Shown piece after piece: positions 8,000 to 16,606 of a stretch of DNA of 49,132 nucleotides. The stretch spans positions 1-49,132 of the forward strand of contig JALZUC010000053.1 in the NCBI GenBank assembly GCA_023301765.1, written 5' to 3'. The notes below the pieces were generated by a model. That model made no database searches. It saw only the letters and a list, made by a program, of their open reading frames with translations, and was not told the origin of the DNA. Numbering within the stretch: the first letter of the stretch is position 1; every line of letters starts with the position of its first letter. Both the position numbers and the translations under genes were made by a program. This DNA comes from Akkermansiaceae bacterium. Its GTDB lineage: Bacteria > Verrucomicrobiota > Verrucomicrobiia > Verrucomicrobiales > Akkermansiaceae.

Positions 8000-8877
8000 G
8001 AAGGTGGTTGAAGTTCCTGTACGATGAGTGTGCAGGCATTAAAACAGGCGTGGATCGATATAGGTACCCAGATACTGCCTGAGAGTTCGTAAGCTATGGT
8101 GAGGGCGATGGCGAGTATGAAGAGTGGCAGTAATGCTGGGATGTGGAAGTGAACTGCGGAGAAGAAGAGTGAGGCGACGAGCGTTGCTAGCGTGCGTCCA
8201 GTGTAGCGTTTACAGACCGGGTAGATGTAACCACGGAATACGACTTCTTCTACGATGGGTGCGATGATGACAGCCATGATAGCGATTAGGATACGGATGG
8301 AGCTCTCGTGTGTATCTTGATAGATTTTAACGACGTCTTGGACTTTAAATTCACCAAAGATACTTTCGAGGGCACGGGAGTATCCGGCTGCTTCCATAAG
8401 GATGAAGAGGACTTGGACTGCTACAGCTACGGTGGGGCCAATGAGTAGGAGATAGGGTGCTTTTTTCCAGCGGAGGTTGAAGAACTCCACCATATTGATA
8501 TGGCGAAAAACTAGGAAGACAACGACGATACCGGCTGGAACGGCCTGACTTATCATACCTGCGATGAGAACTTGCGGGGTAAGCGTTATGCTTTCTGGGT
8601 TTTTTACGGCTTCTTCGGTAGCCCATCCGATGGATACGAGAAAATCAGTGAGCTGAGGTAGCTTCAAGGCGGACATTAGGGTGTAGAGTCCCATGAGTAA
8701 GCCGATGCCTAGGAGGTCTGCAGGTGTGAGGAGTTCTGTTTTTACTAAGCCGTTCTTGTGCCAGCTAGGCTCTGATGCTTTCCGCCGTAGACTTGCAGTC
8801 AGGGGGATAGCTATGAGTAGGGATAGGAAGCAGATGGCGAAGGACGCTATCAGTATAGTTTGTGAGAGGTCAAACAT
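7996..8877 (-). CDS. CPBP-family intramembrane metalloprotease (Rce1-like)
   Basis: A multi-TM protein (293 aa from ATG 8877) carrying the Abi/CPBP motifs: EEVVFRGYIYP (EExxxR), the His of FFSAVHFHIP, and HACFNA near the C-terminus (HxxxN). The family contains CAAX prenyl proteases and bacterial membrane proteases, some acting in bacteriocin self-immunity. An in-frame GTG at 8913 would add twelve residues, but ATG 8877 begins directly at the first membrane segment. The TGA stop overlaps the ATG of the multihaem cytochrome gene, implying translational coupling. The divergent uracil-DNA glycosylase gene starts about 95 bp away. Confidence 0.85.
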   Translation of the reverse strand: MFDLSQTILIASFAICFLSLLIAIPLTASLRRKASEPSWHKNGLVKTELLTPADLLGIGLLMGLYTLMSALKLPQLTDFLVSIGWATEEAVKNPESITLTPQVLIAGMISQAVPAGIVVVFLVFRHINMVEFFNLRWKKAPYLLLIGPTVAVAVQVLFILMEAAGYSRALESIFGEFKVQDVVKIYQDTHESSIRILIAIMAVIIAPIVEEVVFRGYIYPVCKRYTGRTLATLVASLFFSAVHFHIPALLPLFILAIALTIAYELSGSIWVPISIHACFNACTLIVQELQPPS

Positions 8878-8972
8878 AGGGAAACTAAGTGGTAGTTTAA
8901 GGGAGTGTAGCACAATTACCAGTGCTGAGTTTGCAGGATTGCACGCTTATGCTGGTGGGCTATAAGGGCGGC

Positions 8973-9698
8973 ATGCCGATCACTATTTTAGATGCAGCTC
9001 AGGAGCTGACGCGTGAGCTAAAGCCACTAAAATTTGCAGAGCCTGTAAGTTGTGTCTATTTACCGACTGATTACGCGTGGGAGACACACTGCGAGTATTT
9101 AGAAAAGTATGGTTTGGGGGAAAAGAAGGTGCTTTTTCTGGGTATGAATCCAGGCCCTTGGGGGATGTCACAGACTGGTGTGCCGTTTGGTGAAATTCCG
9201 GCTGTTCGTGACTGGATGGGTATTTCCGGAGAGGTGGAGAAGCCTGATCCTGAACATCCTAAGCGTGAGGTGGTGGGCTTTGCATGCAAGCGTTCGGAGG
9301 TGAGTGGTAGGAGGCTGTGGGGGCTTTTCGCGGAGAAATACCCAGAGGCTAAGGATTTTTTCCAAGATCACTTTGTAGTAAACTATTGCCCTCTGGTCTG
9401 GATGGGTGAGACGGGTAAAAATATTACACCTGATAAGCTGCCTAAGGCCGAGATGGTGCCAGTGGAGAAGGCGTGTAAAAAACATCTTGCTGCTGTGATA
9501 GCGGCTCAAGAGCCGGAATGGCTGATCGGTATAGGTGCTTATGCGGAGAAAAAGCTGATCGAGACGGTGAAGGAGTATTTTCCATCTCGGGAGTTTAAGA
9601 CTGGGAAAATTCTCCATCCATCACCAGCGTCACCTATTGCTAACCGTGGCTGGGAGCCGCAGGCTGAGAGGCAGTTACTAGAGCTAGGGGTGTGGTAG
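8973..9698 (+). CDS. SMUG1-type uracil-DNA glycosylase
   Basis: The 241-residue product carries the SMUG1 hallmark GMNPGPWGMSQTGVPFGE at residues 57-74 (active-site Asn in GMNPG) and the second motif HPSPASP near residue 215 followed by NRGW. The enzyme would excise uracil and oxidised pyrimidines from DNA as the first step of base-excision repair. SMUG1 is mainly known from vertebrates and insects, but bacterial homologues exist in several phyla. I chose ATG 8973, preceded by AAGGGCGGC; an upstream in-frame start at 8922 adds a non-conserved, unlikely leader. It converges on accC with a hairpin between the two genes. Confidence 0.9.
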   Translation: MPITILDAAQELTRELKPLKFAEPVSCVYLPTDYAWETHCEYLEKYGLGEKKVLFLGMNPGPWGMSQTGVPFGEIPAVRDWMGISGEVEKPDPEHPKREVVGFACKRSEVSGRRLWGLFAEKYPEAKDFFQDHFVVNYCPLVWMGETGKNITPDKLPKAEMVPVEKACKKHLAAVIAAQEPEWLIGIGAYAEKKLIETVKEYFPSREFKTGKILHPSPASPIANRGWEPQAERQLLELGVW

Positions 9699-9710
9699 TA
9701 TGTGGGGAAT

Positions 9711-9738
9711 AAAAAAGGAGAGCATATAGCCCTCCTTT
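9711..9738 (-). terminator. Intrinsic terminator for accB-accC
   Basis: A 7-bp stem AAAGGAG/CTCCTTT (9714-9720 and 9732-9738) with an 11-nt loop. Read on the minus strand it is followed by a T run (complement of A 9711-9716), as expected for Rho-independent termination downstream of accC. It lies between two convergent genes and may serve both, though on the plus strand the T run is poor. Confidence 0.7.
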
Positions 9739-9768
9739 GATAAGTTATTTGGCAGCTGAATGATTAGC

Positions 9769-11130
9769 TTATGGCTGGAGGCCTTGCTCTCTCATGTAGT
9801 CAGCCACCCATTCGATACCGTATTCACCATTTTTGAAGTCATCATGATCGATGATTTCTTGCTGGAATGGGATGGTGGTTTTAATGCCTTCTACTTTAAA
9901 TTCTGCTAAGGCACGTTTCATGCGGGCAATGGCAATCTCACGTGTGGCTCCGGTCACGATGAGCTTAGCGATCATGGAGTCATAGTGAGGTGGTACAGTG
10001 TAACCTGCATACACGTGGGTATCTAGTCTTACTCCCTTACCGCCAGGGGTATACCAGAGGTCGATTTTCCCAGGGCTGGGGCAGAAGTTATTGTAGGGGT
10101 CTTCTGCGTTGATACGGCACTCAATGGAGTGGCCTCGAGGGTTTGTGTTTAGCACGTGGTGTGAGAGTGGTTCGCCACAGGCTACACGAATCTGCTCTTT
10201 AATAAGTTCACAGCCCATTACTTCTTCTGTGACTGGGTGTTCTACTTGGATACGAGTATTCATTTCCATGAAGTAGAAGTTTTCTGCCTTTTCATCGACG
10301 AGGTATTCGATGGTGCCGGCGTTTTCATAGCCGATAGATTTGATGAGGCTAACAGAGGCGGCGGCCATTTCTTGGCGCATTTGCTCAGAGATGAGTGGGG
10401 ACGGGCATTCCTCTATGATTTTCTGGTTACGGCGCTGCATGGAGCAGTCACGTTCACCGAGCTGGATGAAGTTGCCATGGGTATCACCGATAATTTGCAT
10501 TTCGATGTGGTGTGGCTTTAGAACGAGCTTTTCTAGGTAACAGTCACCATTGCCAAAACAGGCTATGGCTTCTTTACTGGCGGCATCATAGAGTGAGATA
10601 AATTCTGCCTCGTCAGCACATGGGCGCATACCGCGACCACCGCCACCAGCAGTGGCTTTGATCATGACCGGGAAGCCCATTTCTTTAGCGAGCTTTAGAC
10701 CATGTTCGGCAGATTCCAGGATGCCATCTGAGCCAGGTGTAATGGGAACACCAAATTCAACAGCAGTGGCACGGGCGGTATTTTTATCTCCCATGCGGCG
10801 AATGACTTCAGCGGAGGGTCCGATAAATTTAATATTACAGCTCTCGCAAATTTCAACGAAGCGGGCATTCTCAGAGAGAAAGCCGTAGCCGGGGTGAATG
10901 GCGTCCGCATTGGTAATTTCAGCGGCGGCGATGATACGATCTGGCTTTAGGTAGCTATCTTTACTGGGGCCGGGTCCTATACAGACGGCTTCATCAGCTA
11001 GCTGTACATGCATGGAGTCAACATCTGCCTCAGAGTAGACTGCGACGGATGCTACACCTAGCTCACGGCAGGCGCGGATGATACGGAGGGCGATTTCCCC
11101 CCGGTTAGCGACAAGTACTTTGGTAAACAT
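9769..11130 (-). CDS. accC: Acetyl-CoA carboxylase, biotin carboxylase subunit
   Basis: The 453-residue length is normal for AccC. It carboxylates the biotin of AccB with ATP and bicarbonate, the first half-reaction of malonyl-CoA synthesis. Visible are the N-terminal VLVANRGEIALRIIRAC, HPGYGFLSEN, the ATP-grasp glycine loop AGGGGRGMR, the metal/catalytic stretch FMEMNTRIQVEHPVTE, and ECRINAEDP. The gene follows accB on the same strand after 48 bp and ends at a hairpin terminator, the usual accBC pair. The carboxyltransferase subunits are not in the window. Confidence 0.97.
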   Translation of the reverse strand: MFTKVLVANRGEIALRIIRACRELGVASVAVYSEADVDSMHVQLADEAVCIGPGPSKDSYLKPDRIIAAAEITNADAIHPGYGFLSENARFVEICESCNIKFIGPSAEVIRRMGDKNTARATAVEFGVPITPGSDGILESAEHGLKLAKEMGFPVMIKATAGGGGRGMRPCADEAEFISLYDAASKEAIACFGNGDCYLEKLVLKPHHIEMQIIGDTHGNFIQLGERDCSMQRRNQKIIEECPSPLISEQMRQEMAAASVSLIKSIGYENAGTIEYLVDEKAENFYFMEMNTRIQVEHPVTEEVMGCELIKEQIRVACGEPLSHHVLNTNPRGHSIECRINAEDPYNNFCPSPGKIDLWYTPGGKGVRLDTHVYAGYTVPPHYDSMIAKLIVTGATREIAIARMKRALAEFKVEGIKTTIPFQQEIIDHDDFKNGEYGIEWVADYMREQGLQP

Positions 11131-11178
11131 GGGAAAGATGAGGTGATGGGTGCATTTAAGTAAATGCGGGGGCGTTAT

Positions 11179-11616
11179 TTATTGAACGCGAAAGAGGCAA
11201 TCACCGAACTGAACGGCTTCTCCGTCTTGGGCTACGATGGCGGTAACAGTGCCTGCGACCTCTGATTTAATCTCATTCATGACTTTCATGGCTTCAATAA
11301 TACAGAGTGTCTGACCTACGCTCACTGTATCTCCTACACTTACAAATACAGGTGAGTCTGGGGATGGGGATGCGTAGAATGTGCCTACCATAGGTGCTGG
11401 GACTTCATTTCCAGCAGGTGCGGCGGCTTCTGGGGTAGCGGCTGCTGCAGCGACGGGTGCTGCTGTGGCGGCAGTAGGCATAGCGGCTTGAGCTACCTGC
11501 ACGATGTCAGCGCCTTTTTTCATCTTTAGGTTAATGCCCTCCTCTTCGAGGTGGAAATATGAGAGTTCATGCTCGTTCATGAGCTCGACGATTTTACGAA
11601 TTTCCTTAAGGTCCAC
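11179..11616 (-). CDS. accB: Acetyl-CoA carboxylase biotin carboxyl carrier protein
   Basis: A 145-residue carrier protein starting at GTG 11616. Order: an N-terminal helical region (IRKIVELMNEHELSYFHLEE), an Ala/Pro-rich flexible linker (about 40-70), then the biotinyl domain with EAMKVMNEI, in which Lys111 is the biotinylation site. It works with AccC and the carboxyltransferase. It is the first gene of the accB-accC unit, divergent from the kinase-fold gene at 11786; the promoter probably lies in 11617-11700, but I cannot place it precisely. Confidence 0.96.
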   Translation of the reverse strand: MDLKEIRKIVELMNEHELSYFHLEEEGINLKMKKGADIVQVAQAAMPTAATAAPVAAAAATPEAAAPAGNEVPAPMVGTFYASPSPDSPVFVSVGDTVSVGQTLCIIEAMKVMNEIKSEVAGTVTAIVAQDGEAVQFGDCLFRVQ

Positions 11617-11785
11617 GGTATTATGTATGTGCTTATAGTTAATGAGAGAGGGATGGAGTGCTCTGGGGAGTTCATAAACTGCCTAGGAGCTCTGTCGGGA
11701 AAGAGACTACGCGCTGCTAGTGTAGAGCGTCAAGCTCTCATGCGTTCTTGCCATAAGAGTAACTAGATGTAAGTCTGCAGTGACT

Positions 11786-12838
11786 ATGGCAATGATCTCG
11801 AGACGTAAGAAGCTTTATCAGGTGGGCACATCGCTTAACCAGTATTTATATCACTTTGGTCGCTATTCAGAGATTCCTTTAGTTTATGATGATCTCTTGA
11901 GATTTAGCGAATCAATGCCTTATGAAGATCCGTCTGGGAAGGAGACGCTATGGCTAACGGTTATGTTTCCTCATGAGGTGATGATGGAGCTGCGGCCTAA
12001 GCTTACTCGAATTTATGCGGAGCTACAAATTGGTGGTGATACTACGCACCATGAGCATTTGACGGTGGATAGGATTGATTTTGGGGAGTTTGGTAATTCC
12101 CGCCCATTCCGCATCCGGATTACCAATCAGTATAACGATAACTCGGATTATTATTATGTAAAAAATGCAGATGCGTCACGGATCTATGGGCTTGAGTTAG
12201 AGCATATTTTATCGCCAAATAGGATTAATTATCTAGCTAGGGGGAATACACTTATTGAGGAGCATATTGCAGGGTTGCCTGGGGATGTTTTTGCATCTGA
12301 CTATCTTTCTAAACCAGAGGTAAATCGTGTGCGTATTGCTAAGGAGTTTGTAAAATTTAACGAGCGTTGTTTTATCCGTCTGTTAGGTGATATGAGATCT
12401 GTAAATTATGTGGTGGATGTGACCCCAGACTTTGAGGAAGTGCAGTACCGTGTGCGGCCAATTGACTTTGACCAGCAGTCATATCAAGGGAAGGGAAAGA
12501 TCTATATGGCTTATCACTTTGATAGTAATAAGGATGTTACGCGGCTGAGTTTCCGTGAGATGAACCGTAAAACTATTGCGCAGTATGCGGAGGAGGAACG
12601 CACACAGATGGCGCGCCGTGCACATGTGGAAAAAAACCGTCTACAGGCGTTATTAAGAATTATGGCACGTGAGCACCTTTCACCTCCTGAGCATGTTATC
12701 CAGCTGCGTGAGGATTTATGTAGGATTCATAGTACAAAGGCGTTTGAGAACTGTATAACTATGGGAGAGCTTACCGGTGAGCATATTAAACTCATTTTAA
12801 GTGATAAGAACTTTTCTTATGCACAGAGGCGTGGGTAG
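11786..12838 (+). CDS. Atypical kinase-fold protein (APH-like), uncharacterised
   Basis: I know no named family, but the middle of the 350-residue protein reads as a phosphotransferase fold. YYYVK (Lys126) could be the ATP-anchoring lysine, LIEEHIAGLPG (about 156-166) looks like the hinge, FIRLLGDMRSVNYVVD resembles a catalytic loop (Asp202, Asn207; HGD changed to LGD), and RPIDFDQQS supplies a DFG-like Asp227. The three key acidic/amide residues are retained, so activity is possible. The N-terminal 110 residues are unassigned; the C-terminus is basic and helical (TQMARRAHVEKNRLQALLRI). GTG 11780 and ATG 11792 are alternative starts. It is monocistronic and divergent from accB. Substrate is unknown. 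Confidence 0.6.
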   Translation: MAMISRRKKLYQVGTSLNQYLYHFGRYSEIPLVYDDLLRFSESMPYEDPSGKETLWLTVMFPHEVMMELRPKLTRIYAELQIGGDTTHHEHLTVDRIDFGEFGNSRPFRIRITNQYNDNSDYYYVKNADASRIYGLELEHILSPNRINYLARGNTLIEEHIAGLPGDVFASDYLSKPEVNRVRIAKEFVKFNERCFIRLLGDMRSVNYVVDVTPDFEEVQYRVRPIDFDQQSYQGKGKIYMAYHFDSNKDVTRLSFREMNRKTIAQYAEEERTQMARRAHVEKNRLQALLRIMAREHLSPPEHVIQLREDLCRIHSTKAFENCITMGELTGEHIKLILSDKNFSYAQRRG

Positions 12839-13021
12839 GAGGGTGTTTAGGTAAAATTACCGATTAGTGGTATGATGGCTGAAGCTTGGTAATAAGCTAT
12901 ATCGATACGTGGCCTCTAATACTCTAGGTAATGATGGGTGTAGAGTCCGTTACTCTGTTAAAGACTCATTTAAGTAGGGGAGTGAACTTCATGTAAGCAT
13001 GGGTGTCACAACGCGAGTTTT

Positions 13022-14125
13022 TTACTGACATTTACCGAGGGTGGCTAGGACGTAGCCGGTGCCGTAGGCGTAGTGGTAGTTATAGAGTGGGAAGTCCCAC
13101 CAGCTACCGTTTTTCTCTTGTTTGGAGATCATGAGTTTGGCGAGCTTATCTTGCCATGGGCGGCGTTCGCCTTCTGGGAGTATGTGGATACACTGGGCGG
13201 CGTAGTAGTGGCCGTAGTAGTAGAAGTATCCAGCCACAGCGGCAGGAGCCTCGTGGGGGATGGGGCGTTTTCTCCCCATGTCTAGCCAGCCATTACGATC
13301 AAATAGACGCTGGAGCCAGGTGCGGAATACGGCGGTGGTTACGTCTTTATCACCGAGGGCGTGTGAGGCGGCGTTACAGACTTGGGAGCGGCCTAGCGAG
13401 CCGGCGGGGCGATTAATGGGGTTTCGCGGGTAGTAGATGTGGCCACGGGCGTAGACGTAGGAGAAGTCTGGTGTACGCATACTACGGAGTGAGGCGAGGC
13501 TACGCTTCATAAGGGTCTCAGGGAGTTTGATGTCCATGGTTTTGGATGCGTCTACCATGGCTAGCACAGCGGTGCCTGTGGCAAAGCTCATGATGTCACC
13601 AGTGGGCTTGACGGTGACTTCATCAAAATCATAGTATCCCCAGCCACGATTTACATCTTCGTAGCTGTGTAGCTTTTTAATCTGAATTTTTGCTTGGCGT
13701 ATGTATTCTGCGCGCTTTTCAGGGTTGTTGTGCTCACGGTATAGGGAGGAGAGTGCACGGAGGCCATATGCGTGTGCCCAGATGTTGTAGGTGGCTGATC
13801 GATCGATACTTCGTTCATTTGGGAGTACGGAGAGGAGCCATTGTTCACCTTTGGCAATACTGGCTAGGGTGGCTGGGCGGCGGTCTCCGCATTCTATGAG
13901 GCCGTGGATTGCGAGTGAAGAGCTGGATACTTTGTATGAGTTGTGAGCATCTGGGATGGGCGCATAAATGTTTAGCCCTTTGGTGCGTGTTGAGCTGCCC
14001 CAGGAGCCATTTTTGTTTTGGTGTTGAACGAGAAAGTCCACTCCCTTGGTGATGGCGGCCTTCAGGGGGGTGTCTTCTGCCAGTGATCCCTGAGCGAGTA
14101 GGGCGAGAAGTAGGAGGGCCTTCAT
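13022..14125 (-). CDS. Secreted squalene/terpene-cyclase-like alpha-barrel protein
   Basis: A signal peptide (MKALLLLALLAQGSLAED) precedes repeats of the prenyltransferase/squalene-oxidase type: QNKNGSWGSS near 36, NRGWGYYDF near 160, DRNGWLDMG near 275 and QEKNGSWWDFP near 340. These spaced QW-like motifs indicate an alpha/alpha toroid. The Asp-rich protonation motif of real squalene-hopene cyclases is not evident, and export argues against terpene cyclisation, so a binding or structural role is more likely (inference). It lies 43 bp after the HlyD-like gene on the same strand and is probably the last gene of a three-gene unit. Confidence 0.7.
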   Translation of the reverse strand: MKALLLLALLAQGSLAEDTPLKAAITKGVDFLVQHQNKNGSWGSSTRTKGLNIYAPIPDAHNSYKVSSSSLAIHGLIECGDRRPATLASIAKGEQWLLSVLPNERSIDRSATYNIWAHAYGLRALSSLYREHNNPEKRAEYIRQAKIQIKKLHSYEDVNRGWGYYDFDEVTVKPTGDIMSFATGTAVLAMVDASKTMDIKLPETLMKRSLASLRSMRTPDFSYVYARGHIYYPRNPINRPAGSLGRSQVCNAASHALGDKDVTTAVFRTWLQRLFDRNGWLDMGRKRPIPHEAPAAVAGYFYYYGHYYAAQCIHILPEGERRPWQDKLAKLMISKQEKNGSWWDFPLYNYHYAYGTGYVLATLGKCQ

Positions 14126-14168
14126 AAGGATTAGGGTGGAGTTAATGTGGCGGGGGCTAGCTTAGGTA

Positions 14169-15569
14169 TTACTTGATGATGACTTGGCCAACTTCGAGTC
14201 CTTTGGTGATAACGGCGTGCTCTTTGTTAGCAACGCTGATTTCTACTGCGCGGGTGGCAGTTTTTCCATCGGCCATTTTGAGTTTGACGGTGTAGCCACC
14301 GTTATCGGCGAGTGTAAGGTAAGTTACAGGAACGAGGATGGCATTTTCCTTTTGATCTGAAATGACGCGGATGGAGGCTTTCATACCCGCTACGATGTTT
14401 TGTTGAATAGCGTTGTTTTGGGTAATTGACACATGATACTTGCTGTCAGCTTCTGGGTGGGTGCTTACGCTGTTTACGGTAATGGGAAAGCTGCTGTATG
14501 GCTGTAGTGTGGAGGAGGCACGGCCTTTGGCGCCTTTTTTCAAGCTGGCTAGCTGAGCTTCTGTAGCAAATGCAGATAGGTTAAGCGTGGATGACGTTGG
14601 GATGAAGGTCATGATGGTGGTGTTTGCGGGGATTTTACTACCTACATTAAGGATTTTGCTAGCTGTGCCAGGGTTCCATTTACCATCTTTCATGCTGCCG
14701 TAGTAGATGATGCCGTTTGCAGGTGCGGTGATGTTCATCATGGCACGGTCTGTTTTTAATTTGGCAAGCTTTTCTACTTTTTCGGTGTCTGCTTTAATGG
14801 CTTTAGCGACATCTAGGCGTTTGGTTTCTAGCGCACGTGTGAGGCTTTTTTGGGCAGCTGCGTGATCGATGGTGGCGCTTTTTGCACTATGTTTGAGCTT
14901 TTCAAAGTTGCGTGGAATGGAGCTCTCGAGTGTGCGTGCGGCACTTATCTTGGCGGATTTGAGTGCAAATTCGCCACGCTTTACTGAGTTACGTGTGCGG
15001 ATGAGGATAATTTCTTCTGTTTCTTCGGTAACGTTATCTTCGGAATACATTTTTTCGAGCTGTTTGAGCTCTTCTTTTTGGTAGAGGAGTGATAGCTCGG
15101 CACGTTCGACACCGCTGTTTGTGCTTTCAATTTCATGCGGTCTGCCGATTTCAGTAAACCATTTGAGGTCATCTAGTGCTTCTTTTTCAGCACGTGCGTA
15201 TTTTGCGAGGCTACGCGGAGTGCTAATTTCTAACTGTGCTAGGTCGTGTTTCGCTTTAGCTAGATTAAGGAGGTCAGTTTCGCGGTTTTTTTCTTCTTTG
15301 GCGATGTGTTCGTCGAGTTTTTTGGTGTCGATGCTTATGAGTGAGTCACCTTTTTTTACGATTGCTGCTTGGCTGACGTAGGATGTGATGCTGAAGGTGG
15401 TCCAAATCTCTGGAGCTATGCTGATGGCTGAGGAGTTTGAGGGGAGAAAAGTGCCACTGAGGGTGGTTACCTTTGTGAATGGTTTCTTAGTAACGGAGTA
15501 ATCCTCTGCTAGAGCAGTGTGGGTAAATACGCTGGCCAGACAGATGAGGGGTATTAATGGACGTAACAT
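14169..15569 (-). CDS. HlyD/RND-type periplasmic adaptor-like protein
   Basis: A signal peptide ends near TALAED. Residues about 50-90 form the first half of a barrel-sandwich domain (VSQAAIVKKGDSLISIDTK). A long charged coiled coil spans about 85-275, and the sandwich resumes at DRAMMNITAPANGIIYYGS. A beta-barrel region and membrane-proximal end (GKTATRAVEISVANKEHAVI, then GLEVGQVIIK) finish the 466-residue chain. This is the layout of membrane fusion proteins of efflux pumps, but no RND or ABC transporter or outer-membrane channel lies beside it. Instead it sits between a methyltransferase and a secreted cyclase-like gene, with short gaps of 53 and 43 bp. Confidence 0.8.
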   Translation of the reverse strand: MLRPLIPLICLASVFTHTALAEDYSVTKKPFTKVTTLSGTFLPSNSSAISIAPEIWTTFSITSYVSQAAIVKKGDSLISIDTKKLDEHIAKEEKNRETDLLNLAKAKHDLAQLEISTPRSLAKYARAEKEALDDLKWFTEIGRPHEIESTNSGVERAELSLLYQKEELKQLEKMYSEDNVTEETEEIILIRTRNSVKRGEFALKSAKISAARTLESSIPRNFEKLKHSAKSATIDHAAAQKSLTRALETKRLDVAKAIKADTEKVEKLAKLKTDRAMMNITAPANGIIYYGSMKDGKWNPGTASKILNVGSKIPANTTIMTFIPTSSTLNLSAFATEAQLASLKKGAKGRASSTLQPYSSFPITVNSVSTHPEADSKYHVSITQNNAIQQNIVAGMKASIRVISDQKENAILVPVTYLTLADNGGYTVKLKMADGKTATRAVEISVANKEHAVITKGLEVGQVIIK

Positions 15570-15622
15570 GTTCTTTTTATTTGGTAAGTGTTGTATTGAT
15601 TTGGGGCAATATAAACGGCTGT

Positions 15623-16306
15623 TTAAAAGTTTTTCTTTCTGGCAAGCCAGATGGTGTGTGTGCGGCGTTTATTGCCTTTATGAGCAGCTGCTACAGTATT
15701 CTCACTGACGTCAAATCCTGCCTTACGGAGTGTTTTTGTAAATACTTTATCACTGCGAGCAGACCAGATGGCGAGAATACCGCCACCTTTGAGTGCGTGC
15801 TGGATCTCGCGGAGCCCGTTGAGAGTGTATAGGCTGCTGTTTTTTTTCCCATGAAAGGCGGAGGGGCCGTTATCAACATCTAGGAGAATGGCGTGATATT
15901 CTCCGTTTGCTTGTCGGATGGCTTTTTGTACTGGACCGATTTTTATGTTAATGCGGTCATCGTCTAATAGGCCGGGGTTTAGGTGGGAGAGATGGGTGCG
16001 ATTCCAGTCTACAATGGCTGGGGTAAGCTCCGCTACAGTAAAGCTGGCACGTTGCTTGACTACGGCGCGTGTGGCTGCGGCGAGGGTGTAGCCCATGCCG
16101 AGGCCTCCGATGAGGAATTTTGGCTGGTTAACTGGAGTAAATGGAGCGCAGGCTAGTTCGGCGAGAGTTTCTTCTGAGCCATGCGAGAAACTGGTCATGA
16201 GCTGTTCACCATTGGAACAGATCAAAAATGTGCCGTCGTGCTCGATGAGCTCAAGGGGCTCTCCTTCTGGAGTGAGGGTTTCTGTAATTTTAACGTATGG
16301 TTTCAC
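15623..16306 (-). CDS. Spermidine-synthase-like class I methyltransferase-fold protein
   Basis: The 227-residue product starts at GTG 16306. It has the Rossmann motif GGLGMGYTLAAA, an acidic strand end (TVAELTPAIVDW), and ILLDVDNGPSA, all in the order of spermidine-synthase-like proteins. The N-terminus (LELIEHDGTFLICSNGEQLM) resembles the small beta domain of that group. Polyamine synthesis is doubtful because the catalytic loop is not clearly conserved; uncharacterised spermidine-synthase-like proteins are the closest group. It is the first gene of the minus-strand run with the adaptor and cyclase-like genes. Confidence 0.75.
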   Translation of the reverse strand: MKPYVKITETLTPEGEPLELIEHDGTFLICSNGEQLMTSFSHGSEETLAELACAPFTPVNQPKFLIGGLGMGYTLAAATRAVVKQRASFTVAELTPAIVDWNRTHLSHLNPGLLDDDRINIKIGPVQKAIRQANGEYHAILLDVDNGPSAFHGKKNSSLYTLNGLREIQHALKGGGILAIWSARSDKVFTKTLRKAGFDVSENTVAAAHKGNKRRTHTIWLARKKNF

Positions 16307-16606
16307 AAAGAGATAAGTGGTGTAGAAGAGGTGAAGAGAGTGGTGGTATAAAATGTTGTATACCTTTCTCTTAAAGAAAGCGTGTGTTCTATATTGCGCT
16401 TGTGTCTAACAGGCAATAATAACCAGTGCAAAGTCTAAAATATGACAAGGCTCAGTATCAGGGCTATATGAGTTCGAGGGCAAGATTAAGGGGCGAGATT
16501 TTAGACTTAAGGAGAAGTTAGGCTTAAAGCTCAGATTTGGTAGCGATTGTGAGGTTTTTCAAAAAAAATGTCACCTATTATGATGTTCATGCAAAGTAGA
16601 GTTACT
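16307..16606. other. Divergent intergenic region
   Basis: This stretch separates the leftward methyltransferase unit from the rightward secreted-protein gene, so it should hold promoters for both. A small hairpin CTTTCT/AGAAAG is visible near 16365-16380, without a T run. I see no further gene and no recognisable riboswitch. Confidence 0.5.
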
